This document shows, one piece after another, positions 17,481 to 25,947 of a stretch of DNA of 64,000 nucleotides (its first letter is position 1; every line of letters begins with the position of its first letter). The translations under genes and the position numbers were made by a program. This stretch comes from Bradyrhizobium erythrophlei (GTDB lineage Bacteria > Pseudomonadota > Alphaproteobacteria > Rhizobiales > Xanthobacteraceae): positions 5,879,501 to 5,943,500 of the forward strand of contig FSRD01000001.1 of assembly GCA_900129675.1 (NCBI GenBank). The letters are read 5' to 3'. The notes below the pieces were generated by a model that did not search any database, was not told where the DNA came from, and saw nothing but the letters and a program-made list of their open reading frames with translations.

Positions 17481-17575
17481 TCTTCGTCGCCGGACAAGGC
17501 AGATGCCTTGTGCGTGGGGCGCTGACGAATCTCGCCGAAAGCAATTGAACGCCTTCGCCTCCAGCTTTGCGGGCT

Positions 17576-17866
17576 ATGGAGTGCACTTTCCGAGTGTTTG
17601 CCTTGAATTTGATCACGTTTGCGATCGGCGATATTCATGGATGCTTCGACAAGCTGCAGTCACTTCTTAGGGCCTGCGAAGGAATTGGTGCCGGACGGAG
17701 GGCTCGGTTTCTCTTTGTCGGCGACTACATTGATAGGGGGGCTGACAGTAAGCATGTCCTGGACTTCTTGATGAGGCGGCAGATCGATCAGAGCGACCGC
17801 TTCATCTGCCTGCGGGGCAATCACGAGGAAATGTTGATCCGCGCCTCCGATAAGCACCGCTCGGAT
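17576..17866 (+). pseudogene. PPP-family (calcineurin-like) phosphatase, N-terminal part, cut by IS5
   Basis: The frame includes ITFAIGDIHGCFDKL, then FLFVGDYIDRGADSKHVLDF and ICLRGNHEEML. These are the GDxHG, GDxxDRG and GNHE metal-binding motifs of PPP-type Ser/Thr phosphatases and related diadenosine-tetraphosphatases. After RGNHEEMLIRAS the sequence changes into an IS5 transposase fragment and stops. About 95 of roughly 220-250 expected residues remain, lacking the C-terminal metal-binding His residues. The start is uncertain (ATG 17576 or TTG 17603). It was probably the last gene of the ADP-ribosylglycohydrolase operon. Confidence 0.75.
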
Positions 17867-18392
17867 GTCCGATGATCCGGACTTCGAATATCTGATCGTC
17901 GATTCCACCATCGTCCGGGCGCATCAGCACGCCGCCGGGGCCAAAAAAGGGGGTCTGAAGATCAAGCGATCGGCCGCTCGCGCGGGGGCCTGAGCACCAA
18001 GATACATATGGCCGTTCGAGGCTTGGGATGTCCCGTGCGGTTCACGCTTACCGCAGGTCAGAAGGGCGATGCGCCGCAAGCTGCCGCATTGATCGCGGGA
18101 CTACCCGCCGAGGTCGTCATGGCCGATACGGCCTATGATGCCGATCACTTGCGCCAAGCCATCGCCGCCAAGGGGGCGCTCGCCGTCATCCCCAACAACC
18201 CTTCACGTGCGCTCAAATATCCACTCGACAAGCATCTCTATGCCCAGCGCCATCTCGTCGAATGCTGCTTCTCAAAACTCAAGCAATTCCGCCGCGTCGC
18301 AACCCGCTTCGAAAAGACCGCTCGAAATTACCGTGCCGTCGTCACCCTCGCTGCCATCGTCCTATGGCTGCGGTAAGTGTCCACAGCACCTA
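17867..18392 (+). mobile_element. IS5-family insertion sequence, 5'-truncated
   Basis: The element starts abruptly within the transposase gene, directly after the phosphatase fragment. It continues through the transposase stop to an end sequence near ccacagcacc, where intron maturase sequence begins. The left half and left inverted repeat are missing. Confidence 0.7.
17870..18376 (+). pseudogene. IS5-family (IS427-like) transposase, C-terminal part in two frames
   Basis: The first frame reads DDPDFEYLIVDSTIVRAHQH to AGAKKGG. The second reads EDQAIGRSRGGLSTKIH and continues through DTAYDAD to VECCFSKLKQFRRVATR and the stop at 18376. These are the DDE motifs of IS5-type transposases. The change of frame falls on a six-A/five-G tract, and IS427-group elements are known to use programmed -1 frameshifting at such A-rich tracts, so the shift itself may be natural. 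The missing N-terminal third makes the gene inactive. Confidence 0.8.
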
Positions 18393-18650
18393 GAGTGTCG
18401 TACAGCCACCGCCTATTCCATCGTTCCCAGCCGAAGCCCTTTCGTTTCTGAGCATGCGCCAGATGGCGCCTGACCTTCTTCTCCACCCAGTCTTTGATGA
18501 AGCTGAAGCACTCGCTGGAATGCCCCACCGCGAAGTAGTTCACCCATCCCCGTAGCACCGGATTGATCAGGACTATCACCCGTTCAATCGGTTGCGAGCG
18601 GTGTCGGCGGAACACTTCTTTGAGCGCCCGCACCAGCGCCGTCCGCTTTT
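18393..18650 (-). pseudogene. group II intron reverse transcriptase/maturase, C-terminal remnant
   Basis: On the minus strand the frame reads KKRTALVRALKEVFRRHRSQ, then INPVLRGWVNYFAVGHSSEC, KVRRHLAHAQKRKG and WERWNRRWLYDTL. This is the maturase (domain X) region of group II intron proteins. The IS110 element cuts it at one side and the IS5 remnant at the other, leaving about 85 residues. No ribozyme sequence was recognised next to it. Confidence 0.85.
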
Positions 18651-19678
18651 TGACCACGATCGGCCTCGACTTAGCCAAGAGCGTTTTTCAGGTCCACGGC
18701 ATCGATGCGGCCGGCCAGGCTGTGGTTCGCAAGTCGCTTCGGCGGGCGCAGATGCTGCCATTTTTTGCCAAGTTGCCTCCTTGCCTGGTCGGCATCGAGG
18801 CGTGCGGCACGTCGCATCACTGGGAGCGCGAGCTAATCAAGCTCGGTCATGAGGTGCGGCTGATGCCGCCTGCTTACGTAAAACCGTATGTGAAGCGCGG
18901 GAAGACCGACGCTGCCGATGCGGAAGCGGTTTGCGAGGCAGTGACACGGCCTACGATGCGGTTCGTGCCGGTCAAGTCGCCGGAGCAGCAGGCGGCGCTG
19001 TCGATGCACCGGACGCGCGATCTGCTGGTTAAGCAGCGCACGCAGCTGATCAACATGATCCGCGGTCTACTGGCCGAATTTGGCGTCGACATCCCCAAGG
19101 GGCTGGAGCGGGCGCTACTGATGGCGCGGCAGATCGTCGATGGCAAAGCTCCTGAGGTACCGATTGAAGCTGCCAAGATCGTCACTACGCTGTCACAGCA
19201 GGCGCTCGACATCCACGTCCGGCTCCGCGAGATCGATCGCGATCTGGCCGTTTGTTTACGTGGCAATGATGTTGCACGTCGTCTCATGACTATCCCCGGC
19301 ATCGGGCCGGTCGGCGCGACGGCACCTGCCGCATCGGTAACCGATCCGCATCAGTTCCGCTCGGGGCGGCAGTTCGCTGCCTGGTTGGGATTGACGCCAC
19401 TTCAGAAGTCGAGCGGTGGCAAAGAGCGGCTCGGTCGTATCAGCAAGATGGGCGACAAATACCTGCGCAAGCTGCTCATTGTTGGCATGACCTCACTTGT
19501 ACGCCGTGCAAAATACAATCCCGGCAAGATCGATCCACGTCTGGCGGATCTGCTGGCGCGAAAGCCCACAAGGGTAGCCACGGTCGCGATGGCGAACAAG
19601 ACCGCGCGGGTCATCTGGGCGATCATGGCACGCGGCGAAATCTATCGTCCAGGCCACCGGCCTGCACTGGCCGCATAA
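18650..19678 (+). CDS. IS110-family transposase
   Basis: A 342-residue DEDD transposase. The N-terminal RuvC-like part has TIGLDLAKSVFQVHGID (D), VGIEACGTSHHWE (E) and GKTDAADAEAVCEA (DxxD). The C-terminal transposase_20 domain has IPGIGPVGATA and AAWLGLTPLQKSSGGKERLG with the conserved Ser region. Only a TTG is available as start, because the upstream sequence belongs to a maturase remnant, so the normal start codon and element end may be lost. The coding part is otherwise intact. It is distinct from the IS110 remnant at 2897-3112. Confidence 0.85.
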   Translation: MTTIGLDLAKSVFQVHGIDAAGQAVVRKSLRRAQMLPFFAKLPPCLVGIEACGTSHHWERELIKLGHEVRLMPPAYVKPYVKRGKTDAADAEAVCEAVTRPTMRFVPVKSPEQQAALSMHRTRDLLVKQRTQLINMIRGLLAEFGVDIPKGLERALLMARQIVDGKAPEVPIEAAKIVTTLSQQALDIHVRLREIDRDLAVCLRGNDVARRLMTIPGIGPVGATAPAASVTDPHQFRSGRQFAAWLGLTPLQKSSGGKERLGRISKMGDKYLRKLLIVGMTSLVRRAKYNPGKIDPRLADLLARKPTRVATVAMANKTARVIWAIMARGEIYRPGHRPALAA

Positions 19679-19930
19679 CAAGGATACACGATTTAGCTGA
19701 AGAGGAGATCAGCTTCACGAGGTTGCGAGCGCGATGCGATGTGATGGCAAACCGGTCAGACCGGGAACGGGGATAACCCGACCGATGTCTAAGGCGTCAT
19801 AGCCTGCAACTGAGAATGGGACCTTGTTCGCGGACTCCATCAGGGCCAGCAGTCTCAACCGACTGCATCAACAGGCCGGACAGAAGACTGCACCCGACCA
19901 ATGCCACTGCGTCAATTTAGCCCTTGCAAC
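18650..19930 (+). mobile_element. IS110-family insertion sequence
   Basis: A complete or nearly complete IS110 transposase gene is followed by about 250 bases resembling the long non-coding 3' end of IS110 elements (roughly 19680-19930, including gggaccttgttcgcgg). The 5' non-coding end seems missing, because maturase sequence abuts the first transposase codons. IS110 elements do not normally make target duplications, and none was looked for. Confidence 0.65.
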
Positions 19931-19965
19931 GCGGGAGCCATCCACAGAAGACATCAAGCGGCATA

Positions 19966-20046
19966 GGGCCGGCCATCAACCTGAAGACCGCCAAGGCACT
20001 CGGCATCGATATCCCTGCGACGCTGCTCGGGCGCGCCGCCTTCTGT
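19966..20046 (+). pseudogene. ABC transporter substrate-binding protein, C-terminal scrap
   Basis: The frame reads AINLKTAKALGIDIPATLLGRA, the conserved C-terminus of ABC sugar/urea-type substrate-binding proteins of the DUF/ABC_sub_bind family common in rhizobia (INLKTAKALGLTVPPTLL). About 27 residues survive, between IS110 and the sensor kinase. Confidence 0.55.
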
Positions 20047-20072
20047 TCTTTGGACGGCTTACGCGCGCAACC

Positions 20073-23000
20073 TCACGACGCAGTGTCTGCGCTCACCGGC
20101 AGCGTGAATTGAAACATGGCGCCGTGGGGCACGGTTGCCGTGGCCCACAGCCGGCCGCCATGGGCCTCCATGATCGAGCGGCTGATCGAAAGTCCCATAC
20201 CCATGCCGCCGGATTTGGTGGTGAAGAAGGGGTTGAACAGCCGGTCCACATTCTCGGCGGCGATCCCGACGCCGCAATCCGCCACACTGATGAGCGCTTG
20301 GCCTGGTTGGTCCTGGCCTGATCGGACCACCAGTTCGCGCGGCCGATCCGTGACCGATTGCATCGCTTCAATGCCATTCATCATCAGGTTGATGATCACC
20401 TGCTGCAATTGAACCCGATCACCCAACACCGTGGGTAGGGCTGGTGCCAATTCCATTCGCAACGACACCCGGTGGCTGATTAGCTCACGCTGCACCAGCG
20501 TGATGACCTCCCTTATGATTTCATTGACGTCGAGCGGCACCTTCCCAATCTCGGTCTTGTTCGCGAGCGCCCGGACGCGCCGGATCACCTCACCCGCCCG
20601 ATTGCCGTCGTCGATGATCCATTCCACCGAGCGGCGCGCGGCGTCCAGGTCGGGAGTCTGGCGGTCGAGCCACCGCAGACAGGCCTCGCCGTTGGCGACG
20701 ACGGCGGCGAGCGGCTGGTTCACTTCATGCGCGATAGAGGCCGCCAGTTCGCCCAAGGTTGTTACGCGCACGACATGCGCCAGGTTCGCTTGCGCGTCGC
20801 GCAACGCCCCCTCGACATGCTTGCGCTCCGTTAGATCCAACACAAAGGCAACGCCTTCATCTCGGTTCCGCTCGAAAAGCGCGCGGGCGACCAGCACCGG
20901 CACGCGGCTGCCGTCTTTGCGAAAGTACTCCTTCTCACGCGGTTTGACAGTTCCAACCGCATTTAGCTCTGCGAAGGCCTGGTCGTCGACATCGCGCCAT
21001 TCGGCCGGCGTCAGCTCCGTCCATCGCAACGAGGCGAGATCTTCCCGGGCATATCCGACAATATCGAGAAAGGCCTGGTTGGCTTCGATGATCCGGCCGT
21101 GAACATCCCAGATTACAATCCCGATGATGTTCGAATCGACCAGACGGCGGATCCTGGCCTCCCGTTCCCGGAGATCGTTGTACAGGCGCGCGTTCTCCAG
21201 CGAGATCGCCGCTTGCGATGCCAGCAGTTCCAGCACCGAGATCCGGGAGGGCGTGAACACATGCGATGCCAGGTTGTTCTCGAGATAGAGCACCCCGATC
21301 AGCTTGGCCTGCTTCACCAGGGGCACGCAAAGCACCGACCGGGCGTGCTTTTGGCAGATGTACTCGTCTGCCGGGAACGGATTCTGCGCCGAGGCGTCAT
21401 CCAGGATCACGCTCTCCCGCGTCCAGATCACGGTGTGGAGCACGGATTCGGGAAGCTCGGCCGGTGACACGGCCGTCTGGCGCAGCGTGACCTCAACCTG
21501 GCCGCGGCCGGTCGTCGCTTCGGCTGCGATCCGTGGCTCGTCGCCCGGGAACAGGATGAGCAGGCCCCGCTCGGCGCCGGCATGCTCGATCGCGATCCGC
21601 AGCAGCGTCTTGATGAGCTCACCGAGGACGATCTCGCCCGACACCGCCTGCGCGGCCTTGAGCACCGTCCCGACATCCAGCCGCTCGACGGGCGCGCCAA
21701 TGGTAGTGGTGGGAGATGCAGGGGCTGGTGCGTCGCGGAGATGCGGATGAAGCTGCTCGAGCTGCCGCACCTTGCCGGACGCGCCCCAGCGAAGATAGCA
21801 GCGCCGCGCCTCCCGCAGATACGCGCGGGCGAACGTATCGAAGCCGCGCGCCGCGTAGAAGCGCGCGGCTACCTCATGGGCCAGGCCCTCGTTCTGCACG
21901 AAGCCCTGCTCGCGGGCCGAGCGGATGGCCTGTTCGTAGAGGCGCTCGGCGTCCAGTACCCGCTGTTCCAGACGCGCGAACTCGGCGCCGACCAATGCCG
22001 CCCGGTTTGCGAACGTTGCAGGACCGTTGTGTGCCCAGACCGCTATCTGCTTAAGATGCGATGCCAGCGCTTCCAGATGCTGGGGCCGTTCCTCGGCCGC
22101 AGCAATCTCGCAATACGCCGCTCGCGCAAGCGCCGCGTAGAAATGGTACTCAGCGCGCTCGAATTGCGTCGGCGTCGTCCAAAGCACCGATGCAGCTTTC
22201 GAAGCAGCCGCAACCGCCGACGCGTAGTCACCGGCGTAAACGCACGCTTGCAACTTGCGAATCCAATAATAGGACGCGCCAATGGCCAGCTGGGGTTTGC
22301 TCTCCAGACGTTGCTCGAAGCTGCTCTCGTCGAACTCCGCGCCATCGAAGGATATGAGGGCCGGCCTCAGTCCACGGAGCACACGGATGAGCCTGAGCTG
22401 CCCGGTCATGCAGTCGCTGATGAGTCCGAACGACATCTTCCGTACGAATTCAAGTCCATTCTCGGCCTCCCGCTCCGCTTCACCGAGCGGATCTCCGACG
22501 GCGAGAAAATTGGTGACCAGGTCGACGCAGCTATAGGCCACATAAGAAAGGTCACCGGCCTCCTGCGCCGCCGCGAAAGCCCGCCGCAGAAGGTCACGGC
22601 TTATCGACAGGTTCTGCGTCCAGTTAACGACGTGGACGGCAAAAACGAGGTAGACACGCGCTTTGAACCGGTCGAGGCCGCGCTTTTCGACCAGATCCAG
22701 ACCAAGCCTGCCGAAGCGGAACCCTGCCTGGTAGTCTCCGAAGTACATCCCCACCACGCTGCCCAGCCACGCATAGGCGAGGCATGACCCGTCGCTGTTG
22801 CCATGCTCCAGGCTGAGGGCCGCCATCCTACAGACGACGAGGCGGAAGAGATTCTCTTCAGTGAAAAGGGCCGGCGACGTGAGCATCGTGAGCACGTCCA
22901 TGGTCGCGCACCGGTCGGGATCAGTCATCAGTGGCAAGTCGACCAGCAACTCGATTGAGCCGGAGCCGAGCCGCTGCAGCAGCCGATCATAAGCCTGACG

Positions 23001-25550
23001 GACATCCTCCGCTGTCGCGTGCAGCGGCCACCGTCCGTCATCGACCCGCCGCAGATAGTCCAGGCCTACCTCGACCGCGCTGTCGCTATGGTCCAAGGTG
23101 GTGTAGAGATTGAGGCGCACGCAGGTGACGGCGGCAGAGTCGACGATAGTCCGCGCGCGGGTTGACAGCCACGAGAGCCGCGCTTCAGCCGATGCCAACT
23201 GTCCGGTCAGATACTCGCACTCCGCGCGTTCGAGCCACAGGCTGAACGTTAAATCGTAGTGGCTGTCCCAGTCGCTTTCGTCGAGCAGGGCCATGCCGGC
23301 CACGAGATATACGCACGCGGACGCATAGGCCGTCGACGCCTTGGCCTTTCGCCCGGCGCGCAGCTCGATCACCGCCACCTGCGCTTTCTCGTCCCGGTCG
23401 ACCAGCAGCGTGGCGCCCCGATTGAAGTGGTTCGCGACATCGAACAGGTCCTCGGCGAGCTCGTCTGCCGTCATGCTCGCCAGCAGCACGCGGCCTATGC
23501 GCAAGTGGACTTCGGCACGCTGCGCTTCAGGAATAAGTGAGTACGCCGCCTGCTGGATCCGGTCATGCATGAATCTGCAGGCGTTGTCCTGATGGACCAC
23601 GAGGCCAGCGCGGATCGCTTCCCAGAGTGCCGCGTGCATCGCCTCTTCCGATTCGCCGTGAACCCGGGCCAGGTTGGCGATCGGAGCAACATTGCCCAGG
23701 CAGGCGAGCTGCTTCAGGGCTTCCTGGGTGGTGGCGGACAATCGCTTCAGCTTCCCTGCCATGAGGTCCACCACGTTGTCGGCGTAACTCTTGGCCCGGA
23801 TGCGATCGATGTTCCATTGCCACGCCGACGCGACTGGGTCGAATGCGAGCAGCCCCTCGTCGGCCAACGCGATGAAGAATTGGATTGCAAAAAATGGATT
23901 GCCGCCGGTCTTCTTCTGGACTAGCTCCGTCAATGGCCGCGCGCGTACCGGCTCGCAGTGGAGCGCGTCGGCGATGAGCCGGCCAACATGGTCGAGCTCG
24001 AGGGGCGCCAGCACGATCTCATGCACCCTCGCATCGACCGCGCGGATCGACTCCAGCGTCCGCAGAAGCGGGTGCGTTGGGCCGACCTCGTTGTCCCGGT
24101 AGGCGCCGATCAGCAGCAGGTGCCGCACTTCGGGGTGTGTGACCAGATGCTCGAGAAGCTCAAGCGTCGCTGCATCCAGCCATTGCAGATCATCGAGGAA
24201 CAGCGCGAGCGGGTGCTCCTGGCGCGCGAACACCCCGAGGAAGCGCCGGAACACCATCTGGAAGCGGTTCTGCGCGTCCTGCGGCGGCAGGTCCGCGACC
24301 GGTGACTGTTTCCCAATCACGAGCTCCAGCTCGGGAACGAGGTTGACGATAATCTGACCATTCGGGCCCAACGCCTCGCTCAGTGAGTCCCGCCACCGGC
24401 CAAGCTCTGCCTCGCTCTGGATGAGGAGCGAGCGGACAAGGCTCTGGAAGGCTTGGCCCAAGGTAGCGTACGGAATGTCGCGCTTGTACTGATCGAACTT
24501 GCCGGACGCGAACAGGCCACGCGGCGGCACGAGCGCCTTGTGCAGCTCGTTCACCACCGAGGACTTGCCGATACCGGAATATCCGGACACGAGCACAAGC
24601 TCCGGCGTGCCGTTAGCCACGACCCGGTCGAAGGAAGCGAGCAGAGTGTTGATCTCGCGCTCCCGACCGTAGAGCTTCTCCGGGATCAGCAGCCGGTCCG
24701 ATACGTCGTGAGCGCCCAGCAGAAACGGGTCGATACGGCCATGCGACTCCCATTCCGCCAGGCAGCGCTTGAGATCGGCCTCGACACCGGCGGCGGTCTG
24801 GTAGCGCACCTCGGCGGTCTTGGCGAGGAGCTTCATCACAATAGCCGAGAGCATCCCTGGGATGCCGGCGACCCGCTCGTTGGCCGGCACCGGTTGCCGC
24901 GCGATATGGCAGTGCACCCACTCCATCGGATCGGAAGCCGTGAAGGGCAGTGTCCCCGTAAGCATCTCGTAGAAGGTGACACCCAGTGCATAGAGATCGC
25001 TGCGGGAGTCCACCGAGCGGTTCATCCGGCCGGTTTGTTCCGGCGCCATGTAGGCGAGCGTCCCCGCGATCACCTCTGGCGGGGCGGGGGCTTGGCGCTC
25101 GCGCGGCAGACGCGAGGCAATGCCGAACCCCGTCAGCCACACGCCGCCGCTTGCCGAGTCCACCAGGATATTGGCCGGCTTGACGTCCTTATGGATAAGG
25201 CCTCGCTCGTGCATTTGGCGGAGCGCCCCCACGAGCGGGATCGCGATGCGCAGGAATTGCAAGAACTCCAGAGGTCGGCCAAGCAGTCGATCGAGCGTCA
25301 CACCGCCGGGATCCTCAAGCACCAGCGTCATGCGGTCGTCGTAGCGCGTCAGCGCGACTGGCCGCGCCGCCCAGTCGGCGTCAAGTTCGGCTTTGAGCGC
25401 AAATTCGTGTTCAAGCCGCTCGACGCAACCGAGCGACGTTTCCTCCGCGGCAGCCAGGAGGATGGGCGCCAAGCCGTTTCCGGAACCGCGGTGGAGAGCG
25501 ATGTCTCCCTCCCTGAGCGGCGAGAATTCGTAGCTCAAGAGCTCCTTCAC
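20073..25550 (-). CDS. trifunctional kinase-like/AAA-ATPase/GAF-PAS sensor histidine kinase
   Basis: A cytoplasmic 1825-residue signalling protein. Residues 1-280 are a Ser/Thr-kinase-like domain with LIHKDVKPANILVD near 121, but the DFG metal motif reads G-F-G (LTGFGIASRL), so catalysis is doubtful. Residues 295-700 form a PknK/MalT-type AAA ATPase (Walker A GYSGIGKSS near 327; Walker B region LFLDDLQW). A long helical-repeat region follows to about 1280. Then come GAF (about 1290-1450), PAS (about 1460-1590), HisKA with ASIAHEVNQPLAA (His near 1602) and a HATPase domain with NGIEAM and GMGMGLSISRSI. A beheaded near-copy at 62334-63649 keeps a response regulator; none is present here, only transposon debris. 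Confidence 0.92.
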   Translation of the reverse strand: MKELLSYEFSPLREGDIALHRGSGNGLAPILLAAAEETSLGCVERLEHEFALKAELDADWAARPVALTRYDDRMTLVLEDPGGVTLDRLLGRPLEFLQFLRIAIPLVGALRQMHERGLIHKDVKPANILVDSASGGVWLTGFGIASRLPRERQAPAPPEVIAGTLAYMAPEQTGRMNRSVDSRSDLYALGVTFYEMLTGTLPFTASDPMEWVHCHIARQPVPANERVAGIPGMLSAIVMKLLAKTAEVRYQTAAGVEADLKRCLAEWESHGRIDPFLLGAHDVSDRLLIPEKLYGREREINTLLASFDRVVANGTPELVLVSGYSGIGKSSVVNELHKALVPPRGLFASGKFDQYKRDIPYATLGQAFQSLVRSLLIQSEAELGRWRDSLSEALGPNGQIIVNLVPELELVIGKQSPVADLPPQDAQNRFQMVFRRFLGVFARQEHPLALFLDDLQWLDAATLELLEHLVTHPEVRHLLLIGAYRDNEVGPTHPLLRTLESIRAVDARVHEIVLAPLELDHVGRLIADALHCEPVRARPLTELVQKKTGGNPFFAIQFFIALADEGLLAFDPVASAWQWNIDRIRAKSYADNVVDLMAGKLKRLSATTQEALKQLACLGNVAPIANLARVHGESEEAMHAALWEAIRAGLVVHQDNACRFMHDRIQQAAYSLIPEAQRAEVHLRIGRVLLASMTADELAEDLFDVANHFNRGATLLVDRDEKAQVAVIELRAGRKAKASTAYASACVYLVAGMALLDESDWDSHYDLTFSLWLERAECEYLTGQLASAEARLSWLSTRARTIVDSAAVTCVRLNLYTTLDHSDSAVEVGLDYLRRVDDGRWPLHATAEDVRQAYDRLLQRLGSGSIELLVDLPLMTDPDRCATMDVLTMLTSPALFTEENLFRLVVCRMAALSLEHGNSDGSCLAYAWLGSVVGMYFGDYQAGFRFGRLGLDLVEKRGLDRFKARVYLVFAVHVVNWTQNLSISRDLLRRAFAAAQEAGDLSYVAYSCVDLVTNFLAVGDPLGEAEREAENGLEFVRKMSFGLISDCMTGQLRLIRVLRGLRPALISFDGAEFDESSFEQRLESKPQLAIGASYYWIRKLQACVYAGDYASAVAAASKAASVLWTTPTQFERAEYHFYAALARAAYCEIAAAEERPQHLEALASHLKQIAVWAHNGPATFANRAALVGAEFARLEQRVLDAERLYEQAIRSAREQGFVQNEGLAHEVAARFYAARGFDTFARAYLREARRCYLRWGASGKVRQLEQLHPHLRDAPAPASPTTTIGAPVERLDVGTVLKAAQAVSGEIVLGELIKTLLRIAIEHAGAERGLLILFPGDEPRIAAEATTGRGQVEVTLRQTAVSPAELPESVLHTVIWTRESVILDDASAQNPFPADEYICQKHARSVLCVPLVKQAKLIGVLYLENNLASHVFTPSRISVLELLASQAAISLENARLYNDLREREARIRRLVDSNIIGIVIWDVHGRIIEANQAFLDIVGYAREDLASLRWTELTPAEWRDVDDQAFAELNAVGTVKPREKEYFRKDGSRVPVLVARALFERNRDEGVAFVLDLTERKHVEGALRDAQANLAHVVRVTTLGELAASIAHEVNQPLAAVVANGEACLRWLDRQTPDLDAARRSVEWIIDDGNRAGEVIRRVRALANKTEIGKVPLDVNEIIREVITLVQRELISHRVSLRMELAPALPTVLGDRVQLQQVIINLMMNGIEAMQSVTDRPRELVVRSGQDQPGQALISVADCGVGIAAENVDRLFNPFFTTKSGGMGMGLSISRSIMEAHGGRLWATATVPHGAMFQFTLPVSADTAS

Positions 25551-25827
25551 GGGACCTCCTGCCAGGGATGACTACGTTGATACACCGATTAGCTGCCGCT
25601 TTCTCTCGCCCGTCAATCCAAAAACACAGGCAGCAAAACACGCGACCGGATGACGATCGACCTTGCGACGCAGAGCAGCATCCTAAACCAACTATGAGGC
25701 AGCTCTCGCTAAAACGGTCCGCACTGAAGCGTACTCTAAAAAAAAATTTAATTGTTTCGCCGGAGTGCGAACCTACCTCGCCTTGAAACACTTTGGCAGG
25801 AGACGCGCTATGAATATCAATGTTGCA
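25551..25827. other. divergent upstream region, nothing recognised
   Basis: This spacer holds the sensor kinase promoter on the minus strand and an AT-richer tract near 25738-25752. No gene or clear binding site was identified. Confidence 0.35.
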
Positions 25828-25947
25828 AAGCACAAGCGGGAGAGGACGGTCGGCAACGTGAAAGCCGATGTTCTCGCGGACAAGGATCCGCACTTCACCC
25901 GTGGCAATTTCTGCAGCGTCATCCGAGGATCCGGCTGGCGCGGCTAA
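25828..25947 (+). pseudogene. HD-domain protein, C-terminal remnant
   Basis: The translation KHKRERTVGNVKADVLADKD followed by PHFTRGNFCSVIRGSGWRG matches the last 40 residues of the intact HD-domain protein at 34330-34989 almost residue for residue. The remainder of the gene is missing. It sits upstream of the broken catalase just as the intact HD gene sits upstream of the intact catalase, so the pair was duplicated together. Confidence 0.8.

Noticed and set aside
21582..25571. Several long open frames (up to 400 residues) antisense to the large sensor kinase
   Set aside because: They are shadows of a clearly identified multi-domain gene and show no domain of their own.
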